Below are positions 35,101 to 48,900 of a stretch of DNA of 64,000 nt, piece by piece. Below the pieces are notes generated by a model. The model worked only from the letters and a program-made list of their open reading frames with translations, was not told where the DNA came from and made no database searches. Positions within the stretch are counted from its first letter, which is position 1. Every line of letters begins with the position of its first letter. The position numbers were made by a program, and so were the translations under genes. The stretch is from Mactromeris polynyma (taxonomy: Eukaryota; Mollusca; Bivalvia; Venerida; Mactridae). The stretch is taken from contig JASFXZ010000001.1 in assembly GCA_032209605.1 (NCBI GenBank), positions 3,658,001-3,722,000 on the forward strand. Direction: 5' to 3'.

Positions 35101-36943
35101 GATATGTCATTGATTTACAAGAAACTCGAAAAAACTCAAATCTGCTCTTCCAACATCAACCGAGTCAGGTATGATATTTTTATAAATCTGTTTCGATAAT
35201 ACTGTAATTTATTTTGTAATGTTCTAAATATTAATTTAATTAATAATGAAACACAATACAAGGTTCGTACTACATGTATAAAGAATTTATATATTGTTTT
35301 CAGAAAATATTTCTTAGATGCAATCCCCATGTGTGGAACAGTTGATAGTGTGAGATACATGGTAGAACTTCTAACCACAAGAGAAATCACCGGTATGGAG
35401 GCTGATATGTGGATGACAACTTTATCTTTTATTCAAAACCCTTCTATCAACATGCTTGCTGAAGTGAAGGTAAACTACTCCTTGCGTAATTCATCGATCA
35501 AAGTGTATTATTGTATATCATTGAAAGGTTAGACAATGAATGAAGAGTTCGAACATGCAAAATATAGTCCTCTGTCACATCGAAAACACAATAAAATATT
35601 ATCATACAAGTAATTTATTACAATGCTAAAGGGACATATGACACAAACATATCTGTTAGCTTAAACTTGATCAAAATATGTCCATTAGAATTAAATTACA
35701 CTGAATATACAGTAAATATGTATCTGAGTTGTCATATTTTCTTTGTTTCCGTAGCCTCTTCTTACAATGACGTCGAACCTGGAAAAATCGATGCTCTCAG
35801 TCAGCTCTCTGATTCATCGTGTTTGCAAGAACAATCCGTCATGCAGTAACCTCATTGAAGTGAAAAAATTGATTTCCTTAATGGAAAACAAAATCGCACC
35901 ATCCTGTAAAATTACAGATGAAACCTTGAAAATGGTATGTATATATTATCCAAACTAATTCACTAAGTAACATTTTTATGGCATGATAATATATATGACC
36001 ACAATTGAAATAAGACACTTTGTTAAATCGTTCAGCATATCAATGATTACACATCTGTTATTTATGTTTCCATCCTCATATTTCAGAGTGTTTTGGCGCT
36101 TAGAGCTATCGGCAACGCTGGATTTGGAGACGGAGCTAAAACAACACTAACAAAATGTATCCAAAGAACCGAAAACCCAATAGAGATAAGACTGTCTGCG
36201 ATTCAAGCATTCCGCCGTATGTCATGCAGCACTGATGTAAGTAATACATATTATTTGTTAATATTACATCTTACATATTCTTTGTTTTTAATCCATCACT
36301 TTCATAGCCATTCAAATGTATTAACAAGAAAAGGTGGTAAATAATGCAAATGTTTCTTTTTCAGAAATCTATGGTGTTTGCCATCTTCTCAAACACAAAG
36401 GAAGATTCTGAAGTTAGAATTGCTGCTTACAAAACGCTGATGGAATGCCCATCTGATGATCTTATCAGTAAAGTAAAGAAAGTCCTTGCAGGAGAAGTTG
36501 TCAACCAGGTCGGATCATACGTATGGTCTCACCTTACAAACCTCATGGAAACATCCGACCCACATAAACAATCGATCAAAAATATCCTTGAAGATGAAAC
36601 CCTGAAGAAGGAATTTGATTTGGACAATAGGAAGTTCTCAAGAAATTATGAAAAATCCGTTTTCATTGAGAAACTTAACACTGGAGCCACAGCAGAGGCA
36701 GATCTCATCTGGTCTTCACAATCCTTCATTCCCAGGTCCGGTATGCTCAACTTGACCGTTGACCTATTTGGCAATGCGGTTAACTTATTTGAAGTCGGTG
36801 GTCGAATGGAGGGCTTAGAATATTTCTTAGAATCATACTTTGGACCTAATGGATACTTCAGCGAAAACGATGTAAAAGAGGCTGTAGAGGAAACTGCCTT
36901 GGATATTGTTAAATCCGACAAGGTCAAACGAATTGATAGAAGG
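32181..36943 (+). CDS. lipid transfer protein, exons 1-11: signal peptide and LPD_N module
   Basis: Exons: 32,181-32,232; 32,796-32,846; 33,072-33,232; 33,429-33,668; 34,031-34,183; 34,356-34,554; 34,916-35,168; 35,304-35,469; 35,755-35,934; 36,087-36,236; 36,365-36,943. The opening FNYETGTTYEFTYETEL is the N-sheet start of the lipovitellin fold. Exons 7-11 encode the alpha-helical horseshoe, with paired motifs such as YFLDAIPMCGTVDSVRYM, ALRAIGNAG and EVRIAAYKTLMECP. In this family the module exchanges lipid with MTP and starts lipoprotein assembly. It ends in a basic run, KVKRIDRR. Confidence 0.88.
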
Positions 36944-39900
36944 GTAATTGAATTACATTTGATTCTTTACATGTAGCGTAGTATACCCATTTTGAATGCC
37001 CATTCACCACTTAAATTATCATTTCTAAAGCAAATACAACATTTTCTGTTTTGTCATCGGTTAAATAATTTAACAGAAATTTATGTAGAATATGCGTTTT
37101 CTACTTTCTCGTCTTGGTTCGAATCCCGGTAGCGCCATTGACAGATTTTTCGTGTTCCTTAAAACATGACTTTATTTCAATATTACTACAGTTGGTGTTT
37201 AGTGCTTTGTGGCGGATGTGAAAATTCGCCCCGTACTTCGCACAAAGTGTAGTACTCCTTAATCAACTTTATATAAGTTTAATTTACACGAAAATGACGT
37301 TATGATGCTGTGGTGCAGTGGTTAGCATAACGAACCGGCAATCCGTAGACCCGGGTTCGAATCCCGGTAGTGCCATTGACCTATTTTTCGCGTTTCTCAA
37401 AACATGACTTTATTACATTATTTCTCAAAACATGACTTTATTACATTATAACGTTCTTATTTTCAGAACACTCAGCCAATGGATGATTTACGTGGATCAA
37501 TGTACATGAAAGTGTTTGGCAATGAACTCAGATATTGTGACTTCCAAGGACTTGATTCTCTATTTGCTAAGAATAGCGTGAACTTCCTTGATATTCTCAT
37601 GGCATTGAGCAAAGAAAATGATTACCAATACTCACACAGTTCAATGTTTATGGACAGCACATTGGTTGTTCCAACAAGCTCTGGTTTCCCACTCAAACTG
37701 ACAGTAAACGGAACTGCCACAATTGACTTGAAAGCATCTGGTATGGTAGATGTAATGAAATTGGCATCATCGCCACCAACTATGGATGTACATGGAATTA
37801 TGAAACCCAGGTAAGCCAATATAAAATGCACGTTTATCCTCATGTTTCATATTTAGCGTTTCCTGAATTAATTATCAAGTGCTTTGTGAACTTATCATAG
37901 TACTGACTGAAACATATAATATACAGTTCGTCTTTAACAAGCTCAATGTTGTCATATTTCAGTGGTGCAATTGTTGTTTCAAGCAGTATGGGAATAGATG
38001 CACTCGGTACGCAGATAGGAATAAAGATGGTCTCAACACTTCACTCCAGTACTTCAGTTCAAGGAAAAATAACTCTTGGTCAAGGATCGGTTCTTAGTGT
38101 TGAATTCGACCTTCCTGAGGAGAAACAAGACATCATTAGTGTTAGGTAAATGTTTATTTCAGCACTTTATTTATAATTAAAAAAATACTTTTCAGAAATA
38201 AATATACAAACATGAATATGTATATTTTTAAATAAAGAAATAAATGCATACAGAGGCATATGTTATATCTATTTCCAGTTCATCGTTCTACACTGTGCAT
38301 CGTCACTCCGAAAGAGAACAGAAAATGATAACTGAAAACCGCCAAGAGCACACAGCTTGTACCGGAAGCAACTTGGCCAAAATAACTGGACTTGAACTTT
38401 GTGGAGAAGTTGGCTTCCCAAATGCTTCTTTGGTAGAAAACGCACCATACTTCCCGATGACAGGACCAGTTAATGCAGCTGTTACCCTCTACAAACGTGA
38501 CAAGGCAATGAAAGGATATAAGCTTGAAGCAAGATCTATTCATGTAAGTATGGTTCACTTTTAAAATATTTCACAAACTTGTCAGAAAAAACATTTTCAT
38601 CAATGTATTGAATTTGATTTTCCCCTTACATATATTACTTCCACATATTATTTATTGGTATGAACCGGACTGATCAAAACTGATAAGTATATATATTTTA
38701 TATTGCATTCATTGATCCGTTATGATCATTAACCACAACGAGTTTAATATTGTTTAACATAATTGCACAAATATTGTAGGATAACGATGTAAACATTGTG
38801 CGACTGGCATTTTCAACACCAGATTCAAACATTGATCGCAGTTTCGGAGCTGATTTTAGTATTAATAAAGCAGAAGGTTCAGTAGATGCTAGTTTCACAT
38901 CACCATGGAAGAAAGCAGATTTCACAGGTGAGAACTATACATAATTATTCAGACGTTTTCTTGAGAAACGAAGAGATAAAATAAGTGTTATCTTAACGAA
39001 ATTATTAAGACATGACTACGCCATATTTACTTGTCACCACTATAACATTTATCTGACTAGTGTTTTACATGTTCACGATCTAATTTATAGGTACATTCAT
39101 CAGCAACAAATCCGACAAAATCATCACCGGAAAAATGAATTATAATGGGGAAATTCAATTTGATGTTAGAGGAAGCCTAAAATCTGAGAAATCAGGCCCA
39201 GGAGTACTTTACACACCAATGATCAAAGTGAGCATTCCTGGTACGATTAGTTCTGAACTCACAGGCTCAGTTAACTATGCTCCATGGAAATACTTCGAAA
39301 CAGATTTGCAGGTCAACGGGTTGACAACAACACCACTTTCTATGAAATGTAAGTGACTTTCCAAAGGATTCATAAATATATTTAGAATTGAAACGACTGT
39401 CGCTTAATCATCAGCAAGTGAAAGGCCATATATAAGTACGAAAATGACTGACATTTAAACGCAAAATGCATAACATCTAATTGAAATACACAAATAACTG
39501 AAATTGAAATACAAATAAATACCATTTAATTTAAATACTAAAATATGTCACTATTAGAAAACAATTCGAGAGTATTCCTGACATAAAACAGATCAAACCT
39601 TTACGAAGATCCTTAAAGTTGGCGTACCATATTGATTAGTTTAAAAGAGAAGGAATACAACGAAAAATATCATGTATGTATTTCTCCCTCAATAAAATGT
39701 TTGATTCTTAAATATTATGGATTTATATTCGTATACTGCAAGACATTATATTATATTTGTTGTTTCATCAACTATTACAGCATCCATCCAAAACAAAGAC
39801 AAGATCCAGAGTGCTAGTGCAAGCATAGAATTATCACCAAAACAAACATACTCCTTCGATTCCTCGGTACAAAAAACCGAATACAAGAAGAAGATCACCT

Positions 39901-42900
39901 ACAAGTCACAATTGTCCATCCAATCACCAACTAAAGAAATTCTCGTTCTTGGTGGATCGTTCACAAACGTTTATGGCAAGAATATTGAAGTTGATGTGAT
40001 TGTGGATAAAATTGTTGAAAAACCAATCACAATGAAGAGTGAGTTAACTCCCCTTTTTCCTCATTATAATGTGCTCGGATAATACATGCCGGATTAATTA
40101 AATAAACATAGATGTTATAATTCTTCTTTGACTGAGACAGTTTTGTGGTTGTTTTACTGAGTATTCTTATTTTTACAATTTTAGCAAATTTCATCACGAA
40201 AGCTTACCGTCGAGGACGTGTCCAAAATATCGTCCGTGTTGATCTTCGCTCACAATTGGTTGAATTGAAAATGAGGAACAAATTTGATAACAGAAATGGA
40301 AAAACACTCGCCGCTGATGTAGATGTTACCTATGTCATTCGTCGGTTTGCTAGAGACAATATTAAACTCGTTGCCAAGCTGATAAACCTAAGCAGCAAAA
40401 CTCTCACAAAAGGAAAGACATCCCTGTAAGTGATACAAACTATTTCGTTATCAAACTAGAAACCTGGTTCGAACACTATTCCAGCTAAATAATTATGTCG
40501 ATAATAAAGACCCGTTCTATAAATATTCTTACAGTATTGATTGGTCACTGAGATTTAAACAACAGTAATGTTATTCTTTACATGATCATGATTTATGTAC
40601 AACCATATTTGTCCAGCTAGCATGTATGGCAATGATGTATTTTTATTTCCTGCAGAAATTTTGCGTCAAAGCGTTATCCGTTTACAAACTTCAAGATGCT
40701 AAGTAACATAAACCACAACAAAAAGCTGTCAGAAATTGAGACAGACATAGCGTATGGCGAAGATTTCAAGAATGTTGACAAGCAAATAAGTATGGCAGTG
40801 TCTGTGGGAAGAGTCATCAAGAGCTTGTCAGATGTTTCTGCTACCATAAATGGAAAACTTCTTGTTGGAACGGTAAACATCTCATATATGAATATATTTG
40901 TTATTATTTCAAGTGCTATAAAGGAACCTAGTTGTGTGGTTTAAATTAAAACGTTTCCAACATGTTTCCAGCAAATGAAAGCCTAGGTATTATGACACAA
41001 GTCAAACATAAATATACGGGAATTATAAATAATTAAAGCCTGTATAATGTGAAGGCAAGTGATTCGTCGTACAGTTAACAGCCACGAGCAGCCACCGTAA
41101 TTAATTCAATCGGCATTTATATTGTTTGCAAGCAAATATTTTACAAATATTACAGAAATAAATATATGAATGATTTATCATATTTGGTACTTACACAACA
41201 CGCGTATAATTTTGTATATTGCATAGTGACCATATTCCGCAAAAAACTAATATACGGTAATAAATTTCTCTTTTACAGAATTTTAGAGTCATCTCGAAAA
41301 TTGAGCATTCTCACAACCCTCGTTCTTTGGATTCCAACGTGATGCTCCGTTTAAATAAAGATGCACTGACAGCAAGTCTAAGTTTGAAGAACAAGACTGA
41401 AGAACAGAAAAACCTTTTCGGAGAATTCCAGCTTGACTATCCTGGCAAGTCTATCGTCTTATCTCATTTACTTGACGAAACTAAACCCAATGTATACACA
41501 AGTACACTAAATGTTAAACTCGGCCGATCCAAAAATGCCATTGTTACAACAGTAAATATGACTTCTGCTTCTGAGTTATCATTATCATCAAGCGTCAATG
41601 TAGATCTAGTTTCTCCATTCACCATTGAAGCTCATTGCAACACTGGTCCAGATTTGTACAAACTTGGTGGATCAGTACAAATGGGATCCGATAAATACAG
41701 TACAGAGACAACTACTGTTATCCGTCCAGGCAGCATTCAACTTTCAAGTGACATTTTATATCCAGCTAGACACATCATTAGCAGCTTCGAAGGAACTCAA
41801 TCCGGAAATAAATATACCAGCCGAGCCGATATACGATGGAATGCAGAGAGAGATGACACACAGCGCATCACTATGAATGCAAATGGACAAATGACAGGAT
41901 TAAGCAACATCGATGGATCAATCACCATCCAGTACCCTGACCGAACAATTGCTGTAACCTTGAAGAATAATGTCGGAAACAAAATATCAACATACGCCAG
42001 CCTCCAGTGGGAACCAAATCAGATTATCACAATCGATGCAACGTATGGTCTTTATGACGAGCAGGATTCTCGTCAAGTTGTCGGATCCCTTAAACTAAGA
42101 AGCCCTTTCAAGATCTTAGAAACACTCGACATAGATGGTAAACATCAAATCAGCGATGCAGTATACAAGACCGACGTTGATGTGGCATGGAGCTCGAAAG
42201 ACACGATTTCTGGCACTTTGACAGTTCGAAGACCCCTAACAATTAGAGATATTGATATAGATATTCTTGCCAAAGCGCCAACATTTGGGTATAAGACAAT
42301 AACAGCATCTTTACAACATCATATAAATAAAGGACTTTCGACAATTGGAAAAGTTTCCATGAACAGACAGGCCATGCAGATTGACATTTCCTTGCGCAAT
42401 AAAGGGGACGATACTAAAACGGATATAACTGGGCAAATTGACCTGAAAACTTCCTTCCGCAATCTAAAATCTGCTTCTGTGAAGGTTGCATACGGTAATG
42501 ACGGCAGAAGTCTAGATGGCAGTGCATTGTTAACCTACAAAAAGCAAACAGTTGGAATACAAACCACTATGAAAAACAGACTGAATGGATTCAACCTGAT
42601 CAGCGACGGGGAAATCATCCTAACTCTCCCATCAGACATGATAAAAACTACATGGGAACATAAACATACTACCTCAGAAATGTCAACTACATCTGAAACA
42701 ACATGGGACAACAAACGAGTTTACATTAATTTTAACGGCATCCAAGATGTGAGCCTGCCAAAAGGTAAACTCTCTGCTGCCCTGGAAATTCAAACACCAC
42801 TGGCTGCTTTGAAGAATATTGTATTCCACCTAAACCACGCTCACATGTCTGGACAAATAGATTCCTCGATGAAATTCTCAAGCAATGGCATTGAGCTCGC

Positions 42901-45900
42901 AACTGTTGACTACAAATATTTGAATACTAACAAAGAACTTACTTCAAGCCTTACAGCAACAAATCCTATTTATGACGGTACCGTATCAATGGTTTTGACA
43001 TCTTCGTATGGATCAAGCCCCATGACAGCAAACTTAGAAATGTCTCTCACACCATTACAAACAATTACATTTGTTGCATCCATTGACATGAAAGATACTA
43101 GTGACATTGATGCCACTGTTAGCGTAACAATCCCAAACAGGCCGGCCTTCATTTTATCGGCATCCAGAAAGCAGCAAAGATCCTATGTAGATTCATTCGT
43201 TTCTATAGAATACCAACCAGGCAAGGTAATTCGCCTTGATAGTACCCATCGCACAGGAGCAATCAAACAAATGAAATTGAAGTTCACCTCACCATTTACC
43301 ACGGAATATTCAGCAGAAGGTGTCTTGCAAAAAGGTCCATACAACGTTAGATCCAGTGCCATGATTGTTGCCGAACCTTACATAAGCAAGTGGACTTTAT
43401 CCGGAAGTGTTGATATCTCCAACGGTATCACTGGAAATCTCAAACTTAACACACCTTATCCAGAAGTTTCTTACAGTGAAATCTCAATTCTCAGTGAACT
43501 CATTGATGGCGCCATACAATCATCAATTGTTTTTGAATATCTCCCTGGTAAAACCATTAAACTTTCCGGACTGCATCAAATCAATTCGTTCAGCGATATG
43601 AAATTAACAGTGGAACTAACAACACCTTTTGACGGATTTTCCTACATGGCTCTAGGTTTTAGACACCAAGGTGACTGGCAACGATTCTCAAGCTTCGGAG
43701 AACTAGAATATAAAGGTGAGAAGATAACGATTGAAACAAAGCATATGATGGAAAATGGAATACAAAGTTCGATTTCAGTCAAAACACCTTATAATGAGGA
43801 GGATCATCTAATGGCATCTATTAGTCACCATGGAACCTTGTACGACTTCGAAAGTCATGGTGAAGTCACAATTGGACGTACTTATTTAGCAGACTTGAAA
43901 TATAAGCAACTATCCAGCAGCTTTGAAAGTTCTGCAAAATTCGCCGTTGACGAGTCCAGTGTTGATGGAAGTATCCAATTTAATTTGGAACCAAAAATCA
44001 CCACCACTATTTCTTTAAATACTCCAATCGAACGATTTGAAAACATTCGTTTTTCACAAACATTTGAGGGAACATGGAGCAAATTTACGGGTGGTGCCAC
44101 AGTAAGTGTATCAGGCTTAGGATCCTATTCCACACTTGTCAACTCGAACATCGGATCTACTGTTTCAATGGACATGTCACTCCAGACACCAATTAAAGGA
44201 TATAGAGACTTGAAAGCCGCATTCAAACATCAAGGACCAATATCTAGATTCAGTACTCATATGGAAATGCAAAATGGGTTGTCTCAGTACGTGGGAGATA
44301 TCAAATTCTCTAGCGAACCAGCAATCAATTTTGAAGCAACAATAACAACGCCATACAAAAGCGTCGCGTTAGGAAAGATTTCTCTTACAGTTGAGGGAGC
44401 TTTGGACAATTTCAAATTACATTCTGAACTGCAGAAAAACAAGGACGTATCCGAAATAGAGCTTGTGTGCAACATCCAAAAGAAATATGACTTTGATTTG
44501 ACAATCAAAAGTCCATACATGAAAACAATTAAAGCATCGTTTGACCACTGGGGATCATGGAAAAAGTTCCAAAGTAAGTTCAATTACCGAAGTGGTAAAG
44601 ATAAAATAATATCCAGTGTTCAGTTTGCGCTTAGACCAACTTTAAATGCTATATTTTCCATCAAATCTCCGTTCACATGGTTGAAAAATCACCAGTTATC
44701 CATTAGACATGCTGGAAGTTTAAACAGTTTCAAATCTAACATGGAATACAAGCGAAATGGAAAATCATACATGGGAGTTGCATCATTTCAAAATCTAAAC
44801 TCAATGAAGGCTGAACTTAATCTCAAAGGACCAACATTCAGACCAATTAATGTAGCTGTTTCACATGACGGAAAACTAATGAATTTCAAATCATCTGCCA
44901 CAATGTCAATGGGCAAGAAATCTTTACAAGTGGACGCGGCTTTGAACAGTATTAACGGAATTAAAGGTACAATTGATATAAATACTCCATTTGAAGAGTT
45001 ACAAAACATCAATGCTGCTCTTTCACACACCGGTGATTTCGCGAACTTCAAATGCAATGGTGAATTGAGATACAATAAACAATCAGGTCAGTTCGATGTA
45101 ACTGTTGATACAACTAAAGATCTTTCAGCCTCTGCAACAGTATCCACACCATTTAAGGGCTTTGAGGACATGTCTGCTTCTTTAGTACACAGTGGATCTA
45201 CACACGATTTCAATACATTTGCAAACTATCGACAGAACGGAAAATCGTTGGCATCTCAAGTCGGGTTTAAATCATCCCCCAGTACATTAGGAAGTGCATC
45301 ACTCAAATCAAACTTTGAATCTATTGGCAATTACGAAGGTTCATTCAATATTGATGGAGATTATTCGAAATTCAGTACAGTTGGAGAAGTTAACATTAAT
45401 GGTAAAAAGTCAAATGCAAACTTTGACTTGGATGCCCAAAATGGATTTGAAGCAAAACTTGGCGCAAGATCCCCATTATTTAAGGACACTGATGTATATT
45501 TTAAACACGCTGCTGTGGACAATGCCATTAATACTCAAGCTTATATTTCCCAAAATGATGTCAAACAATACAGCATTCAATCAATTCTGAACAGTCAATC
45601 CGATCTTGGTGCCATTGTTAGCGTTACCACACCACACGAAGGGTATGAGTCAATGGACTTTTCTTTCCACCATGAGGGCACTCTGAGTGACTTCAGATCA
45701 GATGCTGAAATTCAACTATTTGGAGAGAAGTACGAGTGCGATATTACATTTACAACTACTGGACAAATACAAGGCACAATTACAATCAAATCACCTTTAT
45801 CTGATGATATCGATGCTAGTGTTTCATTCCAGGGCACTATTTTCAACTACAACTCTGTTCTGTCATACATGTATGGAAAAGAAAGGCAGTTTCAGGCCGA

Positions 45901-48900
45901 GATGTCACTTAATCTTGAAGGACCATATTCTGGTGATTTGAAAATAATTTCCCCACTGGTCAAAACTATTAAAGCTTCTTTTAAGCATGAAGGTGACATT
46001 CAAAATTTCGTCTCAGAAGCTCAATTCATTTATGCCGGCGCGAAAACAGACTCCGTACTTACATTTAAAACGTTACCTGATATGGAAACTACCTTCAGCC
46101 TTTCAACACCGGTGACAAAAGATATTGCAGTGAAACTTTTCTTTACCGGACCAGTAACAAATTTCAAAACCAATGGGTTCGTTAGATATGATGGACAATC
46201 GCAAGTGGAATTTGACGGTGATTTCTTGCTTGACTCGACAATGAGAGCTAACTTACAACTGATGTCTGTTCTGCCGTCCTTGAAACAGATATCCACTAAG
46301 CTTAGTCATTCAGGGGACCTAAGCGCATTCAAATGCAATGGAGAAGTAAATATCAACGATCAGTCTGTCATTGCTGATATTACATACAGTCCTGCAAGTG
46401 GAAGTATTCATATTTCTTCCCCTCTAATGGAAAATATCGATGGTACCTACTCTTTTGATGAGAATAATGGAAATGTGCACATCACCGCTCCTTTCATGGA
46501 AGATTTGACAGCTTCATACGATATTCAAGGCGACAATATACTGAAGGCGGACTCCGAGGCTAAAATTCAATATGGGCAAACACAACTTCTCGGCATTTCA
46601 GGAAGCGTCAATTATCCGAGATCAGTTAAAATTGAAGTGCAGACACCAGTAACCGGTTATGAGATAACACGAGCTAACTACAAACGTTCTGGTAGTTATG
46701 GTGGCAATGGCGCACTAGAATTAAATGGTGTTAGACACGAGGCTGGCATTACATTAGATACGGGACGTTTGGCTGCATCTGCTTTCTTAGACTCACCATT
46801 ATCACCAGCAATGTCTTTAAAGATAGATGTTGATGGATCTCCAATGAAAGACTTGACTGGACATTTCGAAATCGTCTATGAGTCCGAGAGACACGAAATG
46901 GACGTTCAGTTTATAATGTCGACGAGCATAAAAGGTAGTCTGACTTTGAATTCACCTCTTATATCTGAATTGAAAATAACGTTTGATTCAAACAAAGATA
47001 TTAACAACATTGAAGCAAATGGAGATATATCTTATCGTTCAAACAGCATCTTCTCATTCCAGACAAAACTTGAAAATACTCAGCGCCAATCAGCTTCTCT
47101 TTCTGTCATTGTCCCAGGTAACACGATTAAAGTATCAGGTAACTTTGCTGGTGTAAGCACAGATTTTACTGCAAATGCCGATGCTTCATACAATGATAAA
47201 GAAGTTTCTACAAACGTTGTCTTTCAACTTCAACCGTTGACCGCCAGTGTCAGTTTAAAATCTCCATATACACCGGAAATTAAAACAACATTTTCGTACA
47301 ACAATAACGGTAATACTTATAAAGGCCAAGGAGAAATCTCTGTCAATAACAAAAAATCCGCAATTGACTTCACTGCTTCTCTTCATCCACTGAATGCCAC
47401 TGCGGTCATAAAAACGACATTTGAGGGGTTCAGAACAATATCTGCCTCAGTCAGCCACAATGGACAGGCACTTAATTTCAATAACCACGCGGAACTTGCA
47501 ATCGAAGATAAGAAGTCTGGTCTAGACATGTCATTCAATTTTGATTCGTTGAATGGACGATTATCTGCATTTAGCCCATACTTTCCATCAATGACTACTG
47601 GATTTGAGTTCACTGGTAATGCAGAAAAGTTCTCAGCAAAGTCTGACGCTAATTACGGTGACGACAAATATTCTTTCGAAACCACAGTTATAACTAAAGG
47701 AAGTTTCTATGCTTCAGTAACAATCAAGACACCAATTCCAGAGTACCAAAGAATTTCAACTGAGATTAAACACAACGGTCAGTTCCCAAATATCGATTCA
47801 TTCGCTCAAATAATGGTCAAGCGTAGAGACATCTTCACAAGCAGTGCAAAAATTAACACACGATCAGGAGTCACTGTCGAAATTGCTGCTCAATCGGCAT
47901 TTACGCCCGCTATTCAAATAATTCTGAAGCACAATGGCGAACTAAACAATTTCAATACTAACGGAGAAATTCGTATCGACGGTGAGCCATCCACTGCTAC
48001 GATAACATTTGCGACTGTGCCCTCAATCATAGGCTCGGTGGAAGTCAATTCACCATACACATATCCAGTATCTGGTTCATTCGATGTTAAACATTTCGAT
48101 GACAAAATCAATTCTCATGTTGAGGGTAATGTAGGACCCAAGAAGATTACTTTTGATGGTAATGTTCAATACGGAAATAAGGCGGGAATTTCTTTGACAT
48201 TGGTAACTCCATTTGAAGGATTCGAAAACATGCAAAGCTCTCTTCAGTATGAAAAACAATACAAAGGTTTTACATCAACTATAGACATGCAATATCCCGG
48301 AGGAAGGATAGAATCTGAAGCTAAATCCAGCTGGAGACAAGGAATTACCAGTTCGCTTTCTTTAAAAACTCCTTTCGATACCTTAAGAAATTCAAAAGTA
48401 GATTTCGTCTTAGACAATTCATTTCCTTCCATTGCTTCCGAAATTAATGTATTGCATTCAGGGCAGAAATATAATCTGAAGGGAGACTTGAAAGACATGC
48501 ATTGCAGAATTGTTGCAACAACACCTTTTGCAGGATTTGAAGATGTTAGTGCAGAATTCAAATACCAGGGTCCGATAAGTGACATGCAAACTAGTGCGAG
48601 ACTGGTTTACATGACGGGAAAGGAAATATCCGCTTCCTTGCAAAATGCATTCACGGACGAGAAAATAGAAGCAAAGGCACAACTGGAAACACCTTATACT
48701 AATGAATTAAATTTTGAACTTCTTTTTAATGGAGTTATTACCGACTTTTCTAACGTTCTGAGCATGTCAATGGGAGAAGACAATACGATCACATCAACTA
48801 CAGGACTAACAATTGGACAAAACAAAATCGATTTTGACACATCTCTTCAGACCGTTGTTGCTGGATATTCGGATGATCAGAAAGTAACGGTATCTTTCAG

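Noticed and set aside
37307..37378. Functional tRNA in intron 11 of the lipid transfer protein gene
   Set aside because: The T arm is perfect, but the 5' end does not pair with the 3' TAGTGCC, and a SINE tail follows.
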